Program-made: the position numbers and the translations under genes
In this document: in pieces, positions 60,836 to 64,000 of the stretch
Numbering within the stretch: the first letter of the stretch is position 1
How the letters are laid out: each line of letters opens with the position of its first letter
The notes under the pieces: generated by a model
Told to the model about the DNA's origin: nothing
Databases searched by the model: none
The model's input: only the letters and a program-made list of their open reading frames with translations
Source: Faecalibacterium prausnitzii
GTDB lineage: Bacteria > Bacillota > Clostridia > Oscillospirales > Ruminococcaceae
Direction of reading: 5' to 3'
Length of the DNA stretch: 64,000 nt
Assembly: GCF_003287405.1 (NCBI RefSeq)
Contig: NZ_PRLD01000003.1
Location: forward strand, 221,224-285,223

Positions 60836-61112
60836 GAAGATTCGCAAAGACATCGAAAAGACGAAGGAGAAGATCTCCGCCCAGCAGAAGCGACTTCGGG
60901 AGCTGGAGGCGCAGCTCACCGAGGAAGAAAACCTGGAGATCGTCCGCATGGTCAAGGCGGTGTGCATGGACAACAAGGAGCTGACCGCCTTCCTGAAGGC
61001 CTACGCCAGCGGCTTGATCACCCTGCCCGACGGGATGATGGAGGCGGAGGCGGCGCCGGACCCCGACGATGCGGATATGGAAGGAATGGAGGACGGCGAA
61101 GATGAAGCGTAA
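60822..61112 (+). CDS. DUF4315 coiled-coil protein
   Basis: 96 residues. The N-terminal ~40 residues form a coiled coil ([27 protein letters not shown]), the end is acidic ([18 protein letters not shown]). DUF4315 proteins always ride on conjugative elements of this type. AAAGGAG precedes ATG 60822, overlapping the previous gene by 14 bases. Confidence 0.85.
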   Translation: MATVEKIRKDIEKTKEKISAQQKRLRELEAQLTEEENLEIVRMVKAVCMDNKELTAFLKAYASGLITLPDGMMEAEAAPDPDDADMEGMEDGEDEA

Positions 61113-61764
61113 CAGAGTTTTCCGCCTTTTGGCGTCCCTGACGGCGGTGGTCCTGTGCATGACCGCCTTCTCCGTCACCGCATTTGCGGGCGGCGGGGAT
61201 GGCGACTACTACACCGGGGAACCCGCCACCGGGAGCATGGAGCCGGAGGGTCAGCCCCTTACCCCGGAGGGCAACGCCACGCTGGTGGACGACTATTACG
61301 GCGACAAGCAGCTTATCACCGTGACCACGAAAGCGGGCAACTATTTTTACATCCTGATCGACCGGGCAAACGAGGACAAGGAGACCGCCGTTCACTTCTT
61401 GAACCAGGTGGATGAAGCCGACCTGATGGCGCTACTGGAGGATGGGCAGACGAAGGAACCCCCTGCGGTCTGTACCTGCGGCAAAAAATGCCAGGCCGGT
61501 GCGGTGAATATGAGCGAGTGCGCCGGAAAAGCGCCGGAGGTGGAGCCGGAGCCCGAACCGGAGCCGGAGAAAGAGTCCGGCAGCGGCGGCGCCCTGGTGC
61601 TGATCCTGCTTCTGGCGGCCCTGGGCGGCGGCGGAGCCTTCGCCTACATCAAGTTCATCAAGCCCAGGCAGGGCGCAAAGGTCAGCGCCGACCCGGACGA
61701 CTATGAGTTCGAGGACGAGGAATACGAAAACGAGGATGATAATTCACAAAACACGAAAACCTAA
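61102..61764 (+). CDS. DUF4366 (CD1107-type) exported protein
   Basis: 220 residues. Signal peptide ([21 protein letters not shown]), an extracellular domain ending in [10 protein letters not shown] with four Cys, a Glu/Pro spacer, a transmembrane helix ([19 protein letters not shown]) and an acidic cytosolic tail. Element-specific surface protein of unknown role in conjugation. GGAGG precedes ATG 61102; overlaps DUF4315. Confidence 0.85.
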   Translation: MKRNRVFRLLASLTAVVLCMTAFSVTAFAGGGDGDYYTGEPATGSMEPEGQPLTPEGNATLVDDYYGDKQLITVTTKAGNYFYILIDRANEDKETAVHFLNQVDEADLMALLEDGQTKEPPAVCTCGKKCQAGAVNMSECAGKAPEVEPEPEPEPEKESGSGGALVLILLLAALGGGGAFAYIKFIKPRQGAKVSADPDDYEFEDEEYENEDDNSQNTKT

Positions 61765-61775
61765 AGCGGTAAAAT

Positions 61776-61807
61776 AATTGGGTGCCTCGTATTGGAGGCA
61801 CCCAATT
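61776..61807. terminator. Bidirectional terminator between DUF4366 and the HExxH gene
   Basis: AATTGGGTGCCTC (61776-61788) pairs perfectly with GAGGCACCCAATT (61795-61807). It touches the stop codon of the minus-strand gene. Confidence 0.8.
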
Positions 61808-62531
61808 ATGATGCAAGATTAGGTTGTATAGATTCCAACTTAGAGACCAAAGGCGTCGAATCGCTCTCTTTCCATTTTTCAAAATCAATCTGAAGATCCC
61901 CGCGCATATACAGCGGATAATAGACAAAGGCAGAAATACTTTCAGGATGCTCACAAAATGCATCAACCAGATAATTTCTTTCGATAGTGCGAGAAATCCT
62001 TTGCGTCTGGCAGGTACTTTCAACATTTTTCAAATCATCAAGTGAACGACACGCCTTAAGCGAACTAGGACCAGTTTCATCGTAGGTGCTCTTAAAATAA
62101 TCCATCAGAGATGTGCCATAGTTTGAATTGATGTGTGACAGCGCACACTCATGCCACCGCAAGCTAGATGATTTTAAAATATATAACGACATTGCTTCGC
62201 AGAGAGTTTCTTCAAACCATCGGACAATGGCGTCTTTATCTTCTTTATACTGACGAATAACATAGTGTGTTAGTTCGTGAGATGTCTGGTAAATATACTG
62301 TGCCCAATACCGGAGAGATTTTGAACATGTCCGGAGTTGAATGGGAGTGCGATTGGTAATAAGCATCGGGCAAGGGGCTGTTGAATCATTATAGGCTATG
62401 CATTGTTCAGCGCCCAATATTGTTTCACCAAAAATTTCAACGAATTGCAGCAGAAGGAACTCAAATAATGGACGCATATATTTTTGGTCATCTTCTGTGC
62501 CTATAGCAAGAGTCCAATTAGTAAATGTCAT
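61806..62531 (-). CDS. HExxH metallopeptidase-like cargo protein, AT-rich
   Basis: 241 residues, no signal peptide. HELTH at 85-89 followed 18 residues later by FEETLCEAMSLY, the layout of a zinc metallopeptidase (gluzincin-type third ligand). The flanks show no known peptidase family. Composition is clearly poorer in GC than the conjugation genes, and the gene runs against them between DUF4366 and topB, positions that are normally adjacent in this kind of element. TAGGAG eight bases before ATG 62531; own promoter. Perhaps an accessory (defence, toxin or immunity) gene; this is a guess. Confidence 0.72.
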   Translation of the reverse strand: MTFTNWTLAIGTEDDQKYMRPLFEFLLLQFVEIFGETILGAEQCIAYNDSTAPCPMLITNRTPIQLRTCSKSLRYWAQYIYQTSHELTHYVIRQYKEDKDAIVRWFEETLCEAMSLYILKSSSLRWHECALSHINSNYGTSLMDYFKSTYDETGPSSLKACRSLDDLKNVESTCQTQRISRTIERNYLVDAFCEHPESISAFVYYPLYMRGDLQIDFEKWKESDSTPLVSKLESIQPNLAS

Positions 62532-62559
62532 TTGTGATACTCCTAAACAGATTTTTTTA

Positions 62560-62588
62560 ATTATACCCCTTCCTCTTACTAATAGCAA
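62560..62588 (-). promoter_or_regulatory. Promoter of the HExxH gene
   Basis: Minus strand TTGCTA (62583-62588), 17 bases, perfect TATAAT (62560-62565). Confidence 0.78.
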
Positions 62589-62615
62589 TTCACTACTTAA
62601 TACAGGAGTTAAACT

Positions 62616-62933
62616 ATGAAACTTGTAAGCTGTGAAAAACCGAGTGTAGCAAAGAGTATCGCGTCGGCTCTGGGTGTCGCATCCAGGGCCGATGGCTATT
62701 TTGAGGGCGGCGGCTGGCTCATTTCCTGGTGCATCGGGCATCTGGTGGGGCTGGCAGATGCGGCCGTCTACGATGACCGCTACAAGAAGTGGCGGTATGA
62801 GGACCTTCCCATCCTGCCCAACCCCTTCCGCTATGTGGTGTCCGAGGAAAAGGCCGCCCAGTTCTGCATTCTCCGTTCCCTGATGGAACGCCCCGATGTG
62901 GCGGAACTGGTCAACGCCTGTGATGCAGGGTAG
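62616..62933 (+). pseudogene. topB: Truncated DNA topoisomerase III
   Basis: Only the first 105 residues of a type IA topoisomerase: TOPRIM start MKLVSCEKPSVAKSIASALG, FEGGGWLISWCIGHLVGL, and the acidic motif NACDAG, where intact proteins continue REGE. A TAG follows at once and the sequence after it is unrelated and AT-rich. The active-site Tyr region is missing, so it is inactive. This marks a deletion end of the element. Confidence 0.9.
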
Positions 62934-63018
62934 TGCGGTTAGGTGACTTAAGAGAAAGAAAAAAGAGACCTCATCTCGTTGAAAATTAAATTTTATGATC
63001 ATTAAAGGAGTAATTCAA

Positions 63019-63300
63019 ATGAAACGAAATCAGAATTCTGACCATAATCCCCCTCAAAAAGTGCTTTCCTGCCGCTACAACATGAACACCAACCGGCTGG
63101 AAGCCCAATTTAATGATGGAACTATTCTTTCCATCGACTGTATCGCCGTTGAGGACGAATACGGCAACACCCCTACGCAGCGAGCAGAGCTAGATTGGCT
63201 ACTCTACAACAAGCCCTTGGAGTATGCCCAGCTTGTGCTGGGTAGTGAGATTGAGCATTATCTCTCGCTCGGCTGTGACCATGGCAGATTAGAAGATTGA
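63019..63300 (+). CDS. DUF6061-like small protein
   Basis: 93 residues: VLSCRYNMNTNRLEAQFNDGTILSIDCIAVEDEYG and AELDWLLYNKPLEYAQLVL (shown in parts) fit the DUF6061 family of Firmicutes mobile and accessory regions. TAAAGGAGTAATTCAA precedes ATG 63019. Function unknown. It begins 86 bases after the truncated topB. Confidence 0.72.
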   Translation: MKRNQNSDHNPPQKVLSCRYNMNTNRLEAQFNDGTILSIDCIAVEDEYGNTPTQRAELDWLLYNKPLEYAQLVLGSEIEHYLSLGCDHGRLED

Positions 63301-63331
63301 CCTTTAATTAAAATATTCCAAACAAACCATC

Positions 63332-63366
63332 AGCCCTCTACTTGCAGTTCTCGCAAATAGAGGGCT
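63332..63366. terminator. Hairpin between DUF6061 and the regulator gene
   Basis: AGCCCTCTA (63332-63340) pairs with TAGAGGGCT (63358-63366) with an inner TTGC/GCAA. T runs are poor on both sides, so termination is likely but not certain. Confidence 0.55.
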
Positions 63367-63390
63367 ATAGCTATACTCCAGTATCCTTTA

Positions 63391-63768
63391 TTATACGCCA
63401 CTATTTCCACGAGAGCTAACGCTCATTGGCGGTGTTGCACTATAAAAAGCTTTGCCGTTTACGGTGCCCTGCGTCATGCCAATTAAATCGATCAGCTGAT
63501 CCTCAGAATATGCAACCGGACAGTTTTTCAGTTTCTTGGTGCTACACGAATAAGCTCCATCTGTTAAGGTGACTACACCCATCCGTTCCAGACTTGCCAG
63601 CATCTTTCCAAGTTCTTTTCGGTCACATTTTATTCCTTTTTCCGAAATAGCTGTTGCAATCTGGGATGCCGACAATGTTTTTTCAGTTAGCAACATGGCC
63701 AATGCAAACTTTGCTCCTTTTAAGTAGTAGGGGATGATTTTATTGCGTATCCAAATTCCCTTTTTCAT
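63391..63768 (-). CDS. Small winged-helix-like regulator
   Basis: 125 residues. LSASQIATAISEKGIKCDRKELGKMLASLERMGVVTLTDGAY (two parts) has the helix-turn-helix and wing pattern of a winged-helix protein. GAGAGGAGAACTGCAAC precedes ATG 63768, so its start overlaps the end of the ABC ATPase by 29 bases and the two are cotranscribed. It probably controls the transporter; inferred from position. Confidence 0.62.
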   Translation of the reverse strand: MKKGIWIRNKIIPYYLKGAKFALAMLLTEKTLSASQIATAISEKGIKCDRKELGKMLASLERMGVVTLTDGAYSCSTKKLKNCPVAYSEDQLIDLIGMTQGTVNGKAFYSATPPMSVSSRGNSGV

Positions 63769-64000
63769 GTTGCAGTTCTCCTCTCAGAATCTGCCCATCC
63801 TCGATCCGAATGACTTGCTGCGCCTTCTGCGCAATTTCCGGGTTGTGGGTAACAACGATAAGCGTTTGTCCAAACTCCGCAGCGCATTCCATCAGCAGCC
63901 GCATCGTATCCTCACCCGTCCGTGTATCCAGATTTCCGGTAGGCTCGTCTGCAAAAACGATGCGGGGCTTTGCGATGAGCGCACGAGCGATCGCCACACG
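63740..64000 (-). CDS. ABC transporter ATPase, C-terminal part (window edge)
   Basis: The last ~86 residues of a LolD/MacB-type ATPase: the end of the signature region VAIARALIAKP, Walker B IVFADEPTGNLD with D-loop, and the switch His in TLIVVTHNPEIA. The gene continues beyond position 64000, so Walker A is not seen. This type usually works with FtsX-like permeases in export of peptides or lipoproteins. Confidence 0.9.
   Translation of the reverse strand, partial: RVAIARALIAKPRIVFADEPTGNLDTRTGEDTMRLLMECAAEFGQTLIVVTHNPEIAQKAQQVIRIEDGQILRGELQHEKGNLDTQ

Overview
The window looks like a chromosome segment of a low-oxygen, butyrate-type gut Firmicute of the Oscillospiraceae, most likely Faecalibacterium or a close relative. 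This is an inference from several things: GC-rich coding DNA with sigma-A promoters of the TTGACA-17-TATAAT kind, strong AGGAGG ribosome sites, T-box leaders on metG and alaS, a sigma-K gene, and the scaffold/GGGtGRT gene pair. No rRNA or CRISPR array is visible; there is one tRNA (Ser, GGA).

Positions 1-13400 hold core genes: glycyl- and histidyl-tRNA synthetases, an MFS carrier, an Fe-S scaffold-like protein with its GGGtGRT partner, an exported FMN/FAD flavoprotein with a NusG-II membrane protein, and metG-EamA-tatD behind a T-box. Positions 13400-16500 hold small membrane proteins and about 900 bases without a convincing gene. Inside that gap, on the minus strand, lie a consensus promoter, nested complementary segments and an intrinsic terminator, which together look like a large structured RNA of about 640 nt. 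Positions 16500-22800 are the F-type ATP synthase operon. It has no separate delta gene; instead a delta C-terminal domain is fused to the front of the alpha subunit.

Positions 22800-50800 are mostly housekeeping and accessory chromosomal genes: SPFH plus ribbon-helix-helix, a receiver-like regulator lacking its phospho-Asp, ogt, a sirtuin, a hydroxyacid dehydrogenase, a flavodoxin, peptidoglycan-binding proteins, a phosphate-binding-like lipoprotein, a MATE pump, a ricin-fold protein with a histone-like tail, an FMN hydroxyacid oxidase, rluA, T-box-alaS, HIT, a phosphoribosyltransferase, comEC, holA, rnmV and pro-sigma-K.

Positions 50880-62940 are foreign. A very AT-rich alpha/beta hydrolase is followed by a decayed integrative conjugative element of the Tn1549/CTn type. 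Its repA and parA are fused and broken, and its parB is fused to a TrbL/VirB6-like membrane protein. PrgI, VirB4, NlpC/P60, the PAPS-reductase-like protein, DUF4315 and DUF4366 are intact. Its cytosine methyltransferase is frameshifted and topB is cut after about 105 codons. Two genes with their own promoters sit inside it on the opposite strand: a YjzC-like gene under a CIRCE-like operator, and an AT-rich HExxH protein. The right edge holds a DUF6061 gene, a small regulator and the end of an ABC transporter ATPase.
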